A model generated the notes under the pieces. It did no database searches, was not told where the DNA came from, and saw only the letters and a list, made by a program, of their open reading frames with translations. Made by a program: the position numbers and the translations under genes. Below, piece after piece: positions 24,034 to 36,722 of a stretch of DNA of 64,000 bases (positions are counted from its first letter, which is position 1; the number at the start of each line of letters is the position of its first letter). This DNA is from Cycas panzhihuaensis (lineage: Eukaryota > Cycadophyta), in the NCBI GenBank assembly GCA_023213395.1, contig CM041465.1:226369741-226433740 (forward strand). Direction: 5' to 3'.

Positions 24034-24064
24034 TTTTAGAATTTAGAATTTGATTTTGATACCA
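24034..24064 (-). other. Extra primer-binding site and leader outside the E5 3' LTR
   Basis: On the minus strand the E5 LTR is followed by TGGTATCAAAATC and then TAAATTCTA-like leader. This closely resembles the true leader at 34718-34747 (TAATATCAAACTTAAATCC..). The AGATT duplication begins right after it, so this piece seems to have been part of the DNA that integrated. Confidence 0.6.
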
Positions 24065-24557
24065 TATAATAATATAGTAAGTATATATAATGAAAATCTA
24101 ATAAGTATATATAATGACTAAATTATCTTATGAGCAATATATACATATAAAGGAATACACATGAATATAAAGTAACGAAATAAATCAAATATGTAATATG
24201 TATTTAATAAGTATTCACCACAAAAGAGATAATATATTTACACATAGAAAACCTAATATGGAAAAAACACTAGAGAAGGTGGAGTTTGAAGCTCTTCTTA
24301 GATATTATAATTAATACATCTCTAGGGTATAGACTTTTCTCAAGTTCTCAAGTGATGTATATATATATATTTCTAGTAATAATCATCTCATGAGTAGCCT
24401 ATTATATCTCTTGATCCTTTATATCATCAAATATAATGCTTACATAGATATATATACATAATCATATCTCTCAATATATTTGGTTGGTGGAATTTTAAGT
24501 GGGTTTATATCATTAGTATTAAATATTATATATGTGATAATATCCCATGTTCCAACA
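24065..24557 (-). repeat. E5 3' LTR
   Basis: This 493-bp repeat starts TGTTGGAACATGGGATATT on the minus strand, directly after the purine tract at 24558-24568. It matches the split right LTR along its whole length, including GGTGGAGTTT, TTCTAGTAATA and CATCTCTCAATATAT. Confidence 0.85.
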
Positions 24558-25605
24558 TTCTCCCTTAATGTTTAATATATTCAAATATATCTTTATCTCC
24601 TTACTCTTTATTTTCTTCATGTCTTCATATCTGTTAGAATTTGTAACCTATATCAAATATGTATTTGTATCATATATCAATCTAGAACTATATCATCACT
24701 CGTAACCTGTAAATAATCATGCCATCCATTAAACTTATTTCCTGTAAGTATTAACTTGTAATAAACATCTATAATTAATAACCTATATTAACTTATATGT
24801 AGTTATATTTGTACCTTAGTAACCCACTATAAAGATCTAGCTTGTAAATATAAACCAATCATTATCCATCAACATTAATATCAACCAATATATGAAGCAT
24901 TTTCTTAAACATCTTTAGGTCTTCACCTGTAATGTTATTGTAAAACATCATTTATCAACCAATCATCAATAATCTTAAAAAATAATTATTGATGTACATA
25001 TAAAATAATAACTATTTATTGAAATACATGGATAACTAACAATTATAATAATTAGTTTTATAGGAAGTTCTTCTTGTGTGTGGTTTATCAACAAATAAAA
25101 ATAGCATAAAATCTCACACCTCTTGTATATATGATTAACAATATAACTTATGTGTTATGCAAGAGAAGTATTATTTATCTTGCCTCTTACATAAGAGTAA
25201 ATATCTTATGTATTGCTTTCATTGGTGCTTTTACATACTTACAACTTTCTTTTAGTAACTATTAAACAACAACATCATCAATCATCCAAAACATACTAAC
25301 TCTGGGAACAAGCCAAACTACTTAGCCAAGAAAAGTTAGTTGTAATAAGATAACATAAATAATATATTTCTATACCTCTTGTCATATACAATAATTCATA
25401 TTTCTCACTAACAAATACAAATAAATATCATCTTTTAATTGGACAACTTTAACAACTAATTATTAATTAGATAAACTCAACAACTAATTTAGTGTGCCAA
25501 ATAAGCATTATATGAGACTTTTTCTTATCTTCTAAATAGGTAAAATTCTTAATCATTAAAAGTACTTATATCTCTATCGAATAATTAATCTAGGCCCTTT
25601 ATCAA
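24558..25605 (-). other. E5 internal domain, left part, no coding capacity seen
   Basis: This is AT-rich sequence with stops in all frames. Only the purine tract at its left edge (24558-24568) can be named. It ends at ATCAA (25601-25605), the target duplication of E6. Confidence 0.5.
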
Positions 25606-25960
25606 TATTATAATTAATGTTATCACATTGATAAAGTGTAATATTACCTTGTAATCAGGGATAATTTATTTAGTCTATTATTATATTAAAAATCTATTAT
25701 ATAGACTATTATCCATTACAACATTCTTATATTACTACTCTTATTAAAAATAAGAGAGGCAAATCTTGAAAAATCTAGGGAAGAGAGAGAGGGAATAACA
25801 TCCTGTAGATCCTATTGTATTATATATTTTAATATTAATATATTGCTATTATTAGGTGGCTTTTCTTCCTCTAAAGGGATTTTCCACCTGTCTATATGTT
25901 ACATTATATAGTTGTTTGATTTATGCATTTAGTATTCTCATTTAATGTCCCTCTCCAACA
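25606..25960 (+). repeat. E6 5' LTR
   Basis: This 355-bp LTR matches 32878-33259. It ends CTCTCCAACA directly before the primer-binding site. It starts TATTA where the 3' copy keeps TGCTA. Confidence 0.93.
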
Positions 25961-25972
25961 TGGTATCAGAGC
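25961..25972 (+). other. E6 primer-binding site
   Basis: TGGTATCAGAGC is the exact initiator-Met-tRNA complement used by plant copia elements, and it abuts the 5' LTR. Confidence 0.92.
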
Positions 25973-27735
25973 AAGTTCAGACTATTTGAAGTAGGTTGAT
26001 AGAGGATAATAAAGAAGTTCCAGGTTAAGAGAGAAAGATTACGTGTGTTTCCAGTTGCATTAAGAAGCCTGTAAAACCTTGATGTTTGTTCATTAATTTT
26101 TAATCTTCTATAGTTTACTACACTTATATTCCTAATAGACATAAAAGTAATTTCTTTCCAGTCATAGTCCTAGGCACTATGGAAACAAATAGTTGATACA
26201 TGCATTTGGAGAGTAAGAGGAAGGTGATGAGTAAGACATTTTATCATTTATTAGAAATGAATGAAAGGCATATATTAACTAATCCCCTAGAGAATGTTTG
26301 TAATCATGTTTTGGTTATAACATGAGCATTGATCAAAGGCAACTTGCTAAAAGCATTTGAAGTCATTGAAGGTATTGATGTTTGAAAGCTTCAACTAGTC
26401 AAGGAGAAGAGTCACTACCATGAAAGACTCTAGAGCAAGAAATGCTTAAGCGAAGGCAGAAAATGCCTTACCATATGCATACTAATCTTGAACTAGTTAA
26501 AGTGCTCCATCTAAACTATGCCATACTTCTAAAGATACCAAATATGATTATTAATACATGAAACGTCAAGGTGAACATTACTTGGAGGTGAACGTTGAGG
26601 TGAATAAAGCCACCATCTGCATTGCCATTAGAGAAAATTTACATGAAACTTATCATAGGCCTTGTACTAATCAAATAAAAAGTTGATGTCTCTAAGCTAA
26701 TCACCTTTGCCACAACCCTAAGCTAAGTTAAAAGATAAAGGATTCTAATTCCCCTTATATTCCTAAATTTGTGACTATGAAATTATCTACTCTCAATGCC
26801 ACAAATTGAAGATGCAACCATCACATAAGTGTCTATTACATTACCATTGTTATTTAATGAATGATCATGCAACTACCATTATGAAATTGAGAAGATCACT
26901 TTTGCACCACCATAGATCTTACATGAAAAATATTTGTTTAAAATCCTAAATATTTAGGATAAAGATTAAATATATATTTGATTTGCTACGTTTATTTATT
27001 TTTTTTGTATTTTAGTAGACGTAAATCATTTGTAAAATCTAATTTAATATTTTTGTATTTGCAAAAATGTTTCAATTCTATTTATTTTTATTTGGAGTCT
27101 ACAACCCCCTTCCCCTTAGCCCCTGGTCATTTTCAACCTTCATATGACCTTTTGTTTTTTGAGAAAGGGGGTTAACCCCTTATTTTTTAGTCCCTCCACT
27201 TTGTTAATGAGTAACCTATGATTTTTCAGTAATAAATTGAGCGTCCAGAGTCCAATTTTAGAACTGAAAGATGCATCAAATTCTTGACTCAGAGACCTTC
27301 AATTTAACTATTCAATGAGCCATTTTAAGGGTGAAATCTTTGTCCAAAGTCAATAAAGTAGATCACAAGTAAGGTAAGTATAGGTAAATGATTTTAATTA
27401 TTAATTTTCTTTATATTTTCTTAATAATAATAATTTATTTTAATACTTTGATGATTAAATATTAAATTTATAAATTAATTGCATTATAATACCCTCCCTT
27501 TTGTTAATAAACTCACTTAATTAATTAGTATTAATATGATGATTATTATTATGATTTCATATGCTTGTAAACAAGATTATAATTTATGCTATACTCTTCT
27601 AAATTTAATTTAAAATTTTAACATTTATTTTAAAAAAATATATTTCTAAAATTAAATAGTCAATAAAAATAATTAAAAGTGACACCCTCCTAATTTCTTT
27701 TTTCAAATTGGACACCTATAATCTATTTGTAAACT
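25973..27735 (+). other. E6 leader region, unassigned
   Basis: No gag domain can be recognised between the primer-binding site and the microsatellite. The part 26160-26960 has longer open stretches but no motif I know. The part 26940-27735 is AT-rich with scattered C-rich spots (27105-27125). The extra length suggests an unidentified insertion. Confidence 0.4.
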
Positions 27736-28648
<913 letters not shown>

Positions 28649-29229
28649 TTGTTACTAATTTAATCTTATAACATCTTAATTTAAAAATAAAATTTCTATG
28701 ATAATATTTATTCTTTTACAATTTATATGTGTGGTTTGATATAATATTATCTTAATTTAGAAGTTTATACAGTCATACACCTTCTTTGTTATTTTAATTA
28801 AAAAATGATCTATAAAATTTCTCAAGTTATATTTACTTTTTTATATCCACATCCATATTTATTCTTCTAAAATAGTTTTTATACTTGGGATAATCCTCTT
28901 AACTAAAATTTTAATTTTAAACAACTTAAACTATGTTGACTAGAAGGTTAAAGTATTCGACCAACTTAAATAACAAAAGCTATGATGATACGTGATAGGG
29001 GAGTTCTAAAAACCTATAGATACAATATTAGATGCCTACGTGGTTTATTTAATAAATTGTAATGGAGCCCTAGAAATATGATGAAATCTTAACTATATCC
29101 CATACAAAATATAATGATATACTCATTCATCTTACTATCAATAAACCTTCAAAATCTTGTAACTAATATACAATTATTAGATAGTAGTGTGAGTGTCCCA
29201 CTATTACTTTCGATTAGCTTACAAATCAA

Positions 29230-32200
29230 TTGGCTAAATACTAGTCTATATTTGTTCAAATAGAAGAAATTAAAGATCATTCCCAAGATCTTTTCATAAA
29301 TACCAAACCACATAATAAGTTAAAAAATCAAAATAATCATAGTAACAATTCTAAATTTCAAAAATCTTATAGAGGTTCTCCTTTAAATAATAATAAAAAT
29401 CAAAATTCTAAACATCTAAGAATGCTTAAAAACTAAAACACATATTCAACACCTAGATAGTCATATCAAATAAAAAATATTTCTAAACCACATTATAGTC
29501 AAAATATCAATTATGCTTATTGCCATAAAAAAGTGAATATTATAGATGTTTATAAAAACATGTTAGCATCTGAAGCTTAGAAAGCTTCAAAATGGATATA
29601 ATCAATATCCCATGATTCTCTAACTGCTTTTACTTTTATTTTTTAGCACTGACCTTACTACCACCTTCTTAAATACTAGATTTTGGTGCTTCCTATCATA
29701 TGATAGGATATTAAACGTATCTATCCATTTATCACCCAGGTTCTAATTTTAAACAGGAAATATCTTTTAGTAGTAGTTCCCAACTAAAAATTAAATAAAT
29801 AGGTGATGTTAGTTTAAAAAATGGTTCTATTAATGATGTATTTTATGTTCCTAGTTTATTACCCAACTTGTTATCTCTCTATCAGATTTGTCAAAAAAAC
29901 TTTATGGTTGAATTCTGGAAAGATAAGTTTATTATAAAATAACCATTCAATAGGTTTGAACTAATTATCTTTTGACTTACCAATCATAAGACGGGTCTTT
30001 ATAGTTTGATAAACTTAATATATTTAGTTAAACCTAGATTATTCACTTTCTTTATAGCTTAGTCTGATCCTACCAGTCATTTATGGCATGCATGTTTTAG
30101 TCATACAGTCCATCTTAAACTATATTTTCTAAATCTACATGGGATGGTTCATGGTCTTTCCTCTTTATCCACTGTTTATGGTATTTTTGAAGCTTATTTT
30201 TTAGGCAAATAATATATAAACCTTATTTCTTATTATACTATATTTCAAGTAAAATCACCACTCAAACTTGTTCATTTTGACATTTATGTTCCTTTTTGGA
30301 TACCTTCATATTCTAATAGTAAGTATTTTATAACTTATATTAATAATTTCTAAAAAAAAATATTGGGTATATATGCTAAAAAAATTGGAGTAAAAATTTT
30401 AATATCTTTATTGAATTTAAAACCTTAGTTTAAAACTAATCTGCCCTCAAAATTAAAATCTTTAGATTTAAGAATGCTAAAAAATATTTAAGTATTGAAT
30501 TTATATCCTTTTGTAAAATAAATAGAACCAAATTATAATATTTAGTTACCTATATTTCTTAGTAAAATAGTGTTACTAAACATAAAAATTATACACTGTT
30601 TGAAATAACTAGATACATGCTACATGCAAAAAATTTGGATCTAAAATTATGGGCTAAAGTCATAACTTACTCTAATTATCTTTTAAATAGATTACTAACT
30701 AAAGCTTTAAATAATATTATACTAGAATAAAAATAGTTTGGTTATAAACCTTTAGTCAAACACCTGAGGGTCTTTAGTATCATTGCTTAGGCACATTTTC
30801 CCAAAGAAAAATAGTAAAAGCTTGATTCAAAAAACTTAAAGTTTATCTTCATTGGTTATAGTGATGAAAGCAAAGCCTACCATTTATTAGATCCTATCAC
30901 ACATGCTATTTCAATTATGTGTGGTATTAAATTTGATTAAGAAGGATCTTCATTAAGCTTTAATTCTAATCAAATTATTTTTCTTGTCGAGAATATTTTA
31001 ACTAATAACATTCCATCTAATTCATTAGAAAAGCAAGTTGATAATGAAGTTATTGAAAGCTAAGTAATAAAAGTCTAAAATTATACTTTAATTAACACAA
31101 ATGAATTTGAATTACCATTTTCTTCTACTCAACCTCAAAGAAGTAAATAACCTAAGTGGGTTTAGAAAACCCTTTTAGCTACTAGTGCTAATGATAGTAA
31201 TCCATCAGATACTAAAAAATCTAAATCTAAAAAACTATAGGCCAACTTTATTTTGATGGATAAAATAATATATAATAATGATCTTAATACTTTTCAAGAA
31301 GCTTATAACAATCTAATATGGCAACAAGCCATGTGAGCTAAATATGAAACTCTTCTTAAAAGCTCCATATAGGACTTAGTACCTTTACCTTTAGGAAAGA
31401 ATTTGGTAAACTGTAAATGGGTATATCATACAAAGTATAACCCTAAATATGCTATTAAAAAGTACAAAGCTTGCTTGGTTATAAAAGGTTTCTTATAAAT
31501 AAATGGTATTGATTATACTAAAACCTTTGCTCTACTTACAAAAATAAATACTATTAAGATTTTTATTATCCTTGTAGCTAAGCTCAACTAGAAAATCTAT
31601 TATATAAATGTTAAAAGTGATATTTTTAAAGGTGATTTTGATAAAAAAATTTATATGTCTTAACTCCCTAATTTCATAATTGGTTCTAACATTATTGATA
31701 AACTTAAAAAGTCCTTAGATGGACTTAAATAAGTCTCTCAAGCTTGGTATACTAAAAGAAACAATTATCTTAAATAAAATAACTATATTAAATATATTAA
31801 TAATCATAACCTTTAAATAAGAAAATAATAACGTTACTATTCTAATTTTATATGTTAATGACGTTGTCATCACCAAATCTTTACTTTCTACTATTTTTAG
31901 TTGAAATTTATTCTTATGAAATAATTTGAGATGACTGATTTTTGTCTTCTTCATTGCTTTCTAAGCTTACAAATTTGTTAATCTGATTCATTAATTTTTA
32001 TATCTCAACTTAAATATGTACTTAATTTAATTAAAATGTTCAATATAAAGCATTTTAAACTAGCTCTTAGTCCATTATAATCAGGTGTCAAACTATCAGC
32101 TATTTGTCAAATACTTCTTTATGATCCAAATATTTCAACATTAACTAATTGGTAGTCTTATTTATCTAATCCATACATGTCTAAATATTTTTTATATTAT

Positions 32201-32820
32201 TGCTCTATATTTTAGGTATATATAATAACTAGATTAATTATATTGGAAATCAACAAAATGTATCTTACAATATCTTCAAGGTACCATTCACTATAGTTTA
32301 ACTTATAAATATTGTAATTTTTATCTTAAGTTAATAAGTTATACTAATTCTAATTAGTTGAGTGACTCTGATGATTGAAAGTCAATAGTTAAGTATATTT
32401 TCTTTCTTATTTCTTCACCCATTACTTGAATAAGTAAAAAGATGCAATTCCTTATTTTATCTATAGTTGAAGCAAAATATTATGTACTAGTAGAAGCTAA
32501 TAAATAATCTTTATGGATAAAATCACTATTAAATATATTTAGTTTATTGTTTACATCTTTTATTCAAATAAAAGTAGATAATCAAGGTGTTATTGCAATT
32601 GCAACTAATCTTGTGGCTCATTTTAGAACCAAATATTAAATTACACCAATATTCTATTCGTAATCTTGTTAATAATAATACTATTAATCTTTCTTATTAT
32701 CCTACAGATTTATATATTTTAGATATATTGATGAAGCCTTTGACTAAATCTAAGTTTGTTAGGTTATGCGACTTATTAAAGGTTGATGAAGTTTTTATTA
32801 AGGGAGGATTGACATGTTGA
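29230..32820 (+). pseudogene. E6 gag (C-terminal) and pol, heavily decayed copia pseudogene
   Basis: The order is: Gag tail (from about 29245, rich in Asn, Gln and Lys) with a CCHC knuckle reduced to YAYCHKKVN (29515-29545); protease DFGASYHMIG (29675-29705); integrase N-terminal motif LWHACFSH (30080); integrase core remnants (VHFDIYVPFW at about 30270); NYLLNRLLTKAL (30680); reverse transcriptase from about 31390 with YVND in place of YVDD (31850-31865); and an RNase H end with DNQGVIAIA (32577-32605) and DILMKPLTKSKFVRL (32722-32766). Dozens of TAA and TAG codons stand where Gln or Trp is expected. It has no coding capacity today. Confidence 0.88.
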
Positions 32821-32877
32821 AGTCTTTATTCTTCTTCTTCTTCTTCTCTTTTTGTTAAAGATAACATTAAAGTGGGA

Positions 32878-33217
32878 TGCTAGAATTAATGTTATCACAT
32901 TAATAAAGTGTAATATTATCTTGTAATGAGAGATAATTTATTTAGTTTATTATTATATTAAAAATCTATTATATGGACCATTATCTATTATAATAATCTT
33001 GTTTTATTGCTCTTAATAAGAGTAAGAGAGGTGTATCTTGAAAAAAACTAGGGAAGAGAGAGAGGGTATGATGATCCTTCCGATCCTATTATGTTATGCA
33101 TTTTGATATTAATATATTACTATTTATGAGGTATTTTTTCTTTTCTTAAGGGGGTTTTCCACCTATCCATATATTACATTACTTAGTTGTTTGATTTGTA
33201 CATTTAATATTCTCATT

Positions 33218-33256
<39 letters not shown>

Positions 33257-33259
33257 ATA
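32878..33259 (+). repeat. E6 3' LTR with (CT)n expansion
   Basis: This 382-bp partner of 25606-25960 starts TGCTAGAATTAATG directly after the purine tract. Near its end a (TC)n tract (33222-33255) stands where the 5' LTR has only CCCTCTCC. This accounts for the extra length. Confidence 0.93.
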
Positions 33260-33264
33260 ATCAA

Positions 33265-34747
33265 GATATCATATGGTATCATTAATCATAAAAAATGTAT
33301 TAAAATAAATCAAGTGATCTATCATTTGATTAGTATTACACATCCACTAAAATAAATACATAAATTTTAAAGGGGATCTTTTATATCCAACATATGTATA
33401 AGATTCTTACATCAATATCTCAATGAATATATCCCACATTATATAACTTTCATTTGTTATGAGGCTTTAAATGTCATAAATGAGCTCTTAATTACTTCAT
33501 TTTTAAATGAAACTTCCTTTTTATTTCTTTATCAATAAAAAATAATATTACCATCATATCTAGAGCCTTTGAAAATATTAAAATATATTAAAAAAAAGCT
33601 ATAAAATGAATCTTTTATGAGGTTAAAAGAACTTTAATAAACTTTACCACTAAATATCTCTACCATCTGATTTCTAAAGTATGTCATGTGACTAGTTGTT
33701 TCAACTATCTCAAATTTCTCTTTTCAACATAATTAATAACACTTGATTTTGACACTCCAGTAAAAAGTTATAACTAAAAAAATGTTAATATATTATAAAA
33801 AATAAGAAATTCTTAAGAAATAATATTTTTTTTTAAAACTTATATGTATCATTCAATTCACATCAAACCCTAATTCCCACTATATAATCAAAATTCTACT
33901 AAATAATCTTAACATGTCCTCATATGTCATGTTCAAATCTTAGTCGTAACTGTTTGCTCAATTTTAATAAATACTAGTGCTATATTTATCATAAAATAGG
34001 TAATTATTATTTCAACGTGCCTTCAATATTCTCATTAAATCATTCATCAATGATACCTACTCTTTGTCCCTATATCATATTTTATTTCATGCCATCATAA
34101 TATAATGATTCAACATATGCCATATACCTTTAATTTATTATCTAATACTACCTTATGCCTGGTTTAATTATTATCATAAACACCTACCAATATGCCACTT
34201 GTCATACTATACAAGCCTACTATTTATTTTACATATTAACGGGATATTGTCTTGCATATGTCATCTTCATTGCTTGTTAGATATAAGGTTAAACGAAGTA
34301 ACCAATTTTATAAAATCTCAATTACATCTACAAGAGGTCAATTTACATTGGTGATCTCAACTGCTAATAATATCTCCTTATCATTTGGTGGACTTACTTT
34401 GAATACTTGTATGTCTCAAGAATATGGATCCATATACATAAATAAATATGACCACATAAATTTAATAAAATACCATTAGTATTCTACTTGAAATCATTGT
34501 TGCTTCTTTTGTATACAACTCTTATTCATCTTCTTTATGTCACAAGTATATTTAGATTTTTGGCTCATCAAATTCACCTCATAACTAGCTCATATATTAA
34601 CTTTATTATTGGTATATTGTCTCATATGCTAACTTATCAATCTAGCTTGTATAGTCTTTCTTCTTATTTTCATAAAATTTATCATAACATGGCTAATAAC
34701 CAGGGTCTAGATACTATATTAGAATTTAGGATTTAAGTTTGATATTA
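33265..34747 (-). other. E5 internal domain, right part, no coding capacity seen
   Basis: This is AT-rich sequence from the ATCAA duplication of E6 to the right E5 LTR. At its right edge (34735-34747) is a decayed primer-binding site (minus strand TAATATCAAACTT). Short open frames at 34252-34736 have no motif and no support from codon pattern. Confidence 0.5.
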
Positions 34748-34756
34748 TGTTGTGAT

Positions 34757-35141
34757 TATTAAAACATTGTAATATCTTCTCCATTTCTTCTCATTTATGT
34801 AAATTCATGTTTATAATATATTAATGGATCCTTGATGTAATTTAATCATATTGGATAGTGAGGTTGGGTCCACCTCTTGTGTTGTTAAGTCACTCTATCC
34901 TATTGTATTGTAATCTTAGTAGATGGCTATAAATATTGCCCTACACCTTGTACTTCATATACATTGGATTTTGATTAATGCGGAAGCTCTGCCCGAGAGA
35001 TAGCCTATGGTGTGGTAAATTCAATTATACCATTGCATGATCATATGTCTTGCTTATTTCTTGATTTATTAAATATTTATCAATATTTTGATTATTATAC
35101 TTGAATCAAGGCACATGTATTTAGATCCTGCTATTTTCTCA
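34757..35141 (+). repeat. E7 5' LTR
   Basis: This 385-bp LTR matches 46696-47075, with shared blocks TTAATGGATCCTTGATGTAATTT-like and GGTTGGGTCCACCTCTTGTG. It ends CTATTTTCTCA before the primer-binding site. Its start has decayed from TG to TA. Confidence 0.94.
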
Positions 35142-35153
35142 TGGTATTAGAGC
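35142..35153 (+). other. E7 primer-binding site
   Basis: TGGTATTAGAGC is one transition away from the initiator-Met-tRNA complement and abuts the 5' LTR. Confidence 0.88.
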
Positions 35154-36229
35154 TTGTATATGCCTAATTTAAAAGTATTTTAGTGATTTTAGTTGATTTT
35201 GCTCTATTTACTTTATATTATTTGTCAAATCTATATTTTATGAAGTGTTGGAGCTTATACACAACTGGTTACAAGAGATTGCATCCTCCCATAATAAATT
35301 TTGAAGCTCGTTTACATCCATTTGGGGTTTTACTCAATTTTGTTAAAGAAAATGTGTGAAAAATCACGTTTTTTACTTGTTGCAATCATATTTCTAATGA
35401 TTGTTACTTGTTGAAGCATTACTAGGGTTTACAGTAGACCCACACCTATTTTTAGTGCCTGACAGTGGAGCTTTTTGGACCTATTCTTTATTACAGGGCC
35501 TACGAAGGATCTGAAACTTCCACAACTTTGTTCTCCTTAATATAAGCTTATTTTTTAAAAATTCTAATTATACTAGGTACTTATCATCATTGCATCCCTT
35601 TCTATCAAATTTTGTCTCATTCTGAGTCTATTTAGTCCTTTGTCAGGGTTCTGCATTCCTACCTTGGTTTGTCATTTTTGCGCGCAGGACACACAAACCT
35701 CAAATAAAGGTAACTACCCTATTTCTATAATATCTCTTCAACCATTTATCTGATTTGTGAACTATCTAAAGCATCAAAGTTTTGATTCAGAGCTCTATAA
35801 TTTGGAATTAAATTTAGCTAGATTTGGAGCTAATTTAAGGAAGATATTTATTACTCAAGTTGACCTTTATATTTAAGCTATTTGAGATTTATTTTTTAAT
35901 ATTTGAAGGAATTTTTCAGTTTTCTTGACGGTTTTTTACTAGATTAGGTTATGGCTTATTATTTTTAGCTATTCAATTCTGATTTTTAAGTCTAATAAGT
36001 GTTGGGTGATGTCTCATATATAGGTGTTACTCTTGGAAAGTTAAAGAAGTTAACTCTCAAAGCTTGGCCCATCAAGAGCATTCTAAACCTATCCTTATTA
36101 TTTTAATTTACTTTATTTCCTTTTCATTTCATTTATTACTTTAAAAGGAACCTCTTGTATACAAGAAACTCACTTAAAAATTTAATTTTTCACATTAAAA
36201 AGATAACTTCCAAATTGAACCCCCATTTC

Positions 36230-36705
36230 CAACCTTGCAAGGGGAACAATTAGGACCCCTGAAGTTACTATCATGCACATGCTGCTAGCCTATTCATATT
36301 GGATGGGAAATGCCATTGCCTATAAGGTGTAGTTGGTGGAAGGATGAGGAGGAGACCTATCTTTTAGAGTTTGTAGACTAGGCTAGACCCAAGGGGGCGA
36401 GTGCCTTGGTTAATAAGTTCTCACCGCTAGATCTATCGTTCAACATAAGACCAGTGTAGGTGGGGAAACAAATCAGGGGGGTCTTAGGACCTTCTTAACA
36501 GCCCACATACTGAGGTATATCGATCCCTTAAGTTCACGTACCAGTATATAGAGTCCCTGGTTTGCCACTTGTGGGCAGGCACCATTAGATATGATAGCAA
36601 CTGAGAGCTTTCCTAGAGACCCTTTGGCTTAAGATCCTAGATTAGAAGCCACTTAAATAGATTAGTACCTTATCATAAATTTAAAAAAAAAAAAAAAAAA
36701 GAAGA
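36230..36705 (+). other. GC-richer leader segment ending in poly(A)
   Basis: Within the AT-rich E7 leader this segment has clearly more G and C (for example CCCAAGGGGGCGAG at about 36390 and AATCAGGGGGGTC at 36471) and ends in an 18-A run (36683-36700), 22 bp before the gag ATG. It could be a retroposed SINE-like insertion or an original part of the leader. I found no clear RNA polymerase III A and B boxes and no convincing flanking duplication. Confidence 0.4.
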
Positions 36706-36722
36706 AGAAAAACCTTTCAAAC

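Noticed and set aside
24065-24557. Reading the left E5 LTR as a solo LTR
   Set aside because: Its immediate flanks do not form a duplication, it has a purine tract on its inner side, and a matching split partner exists at 34748-52638.
34252-34736. Two adjacent plus-strand open frames of 75 and 82 codons
   Set aside because: They have no motif, lie in the non-coding domain of E5 and are within chance expectation for a locally C/T-rich strand.
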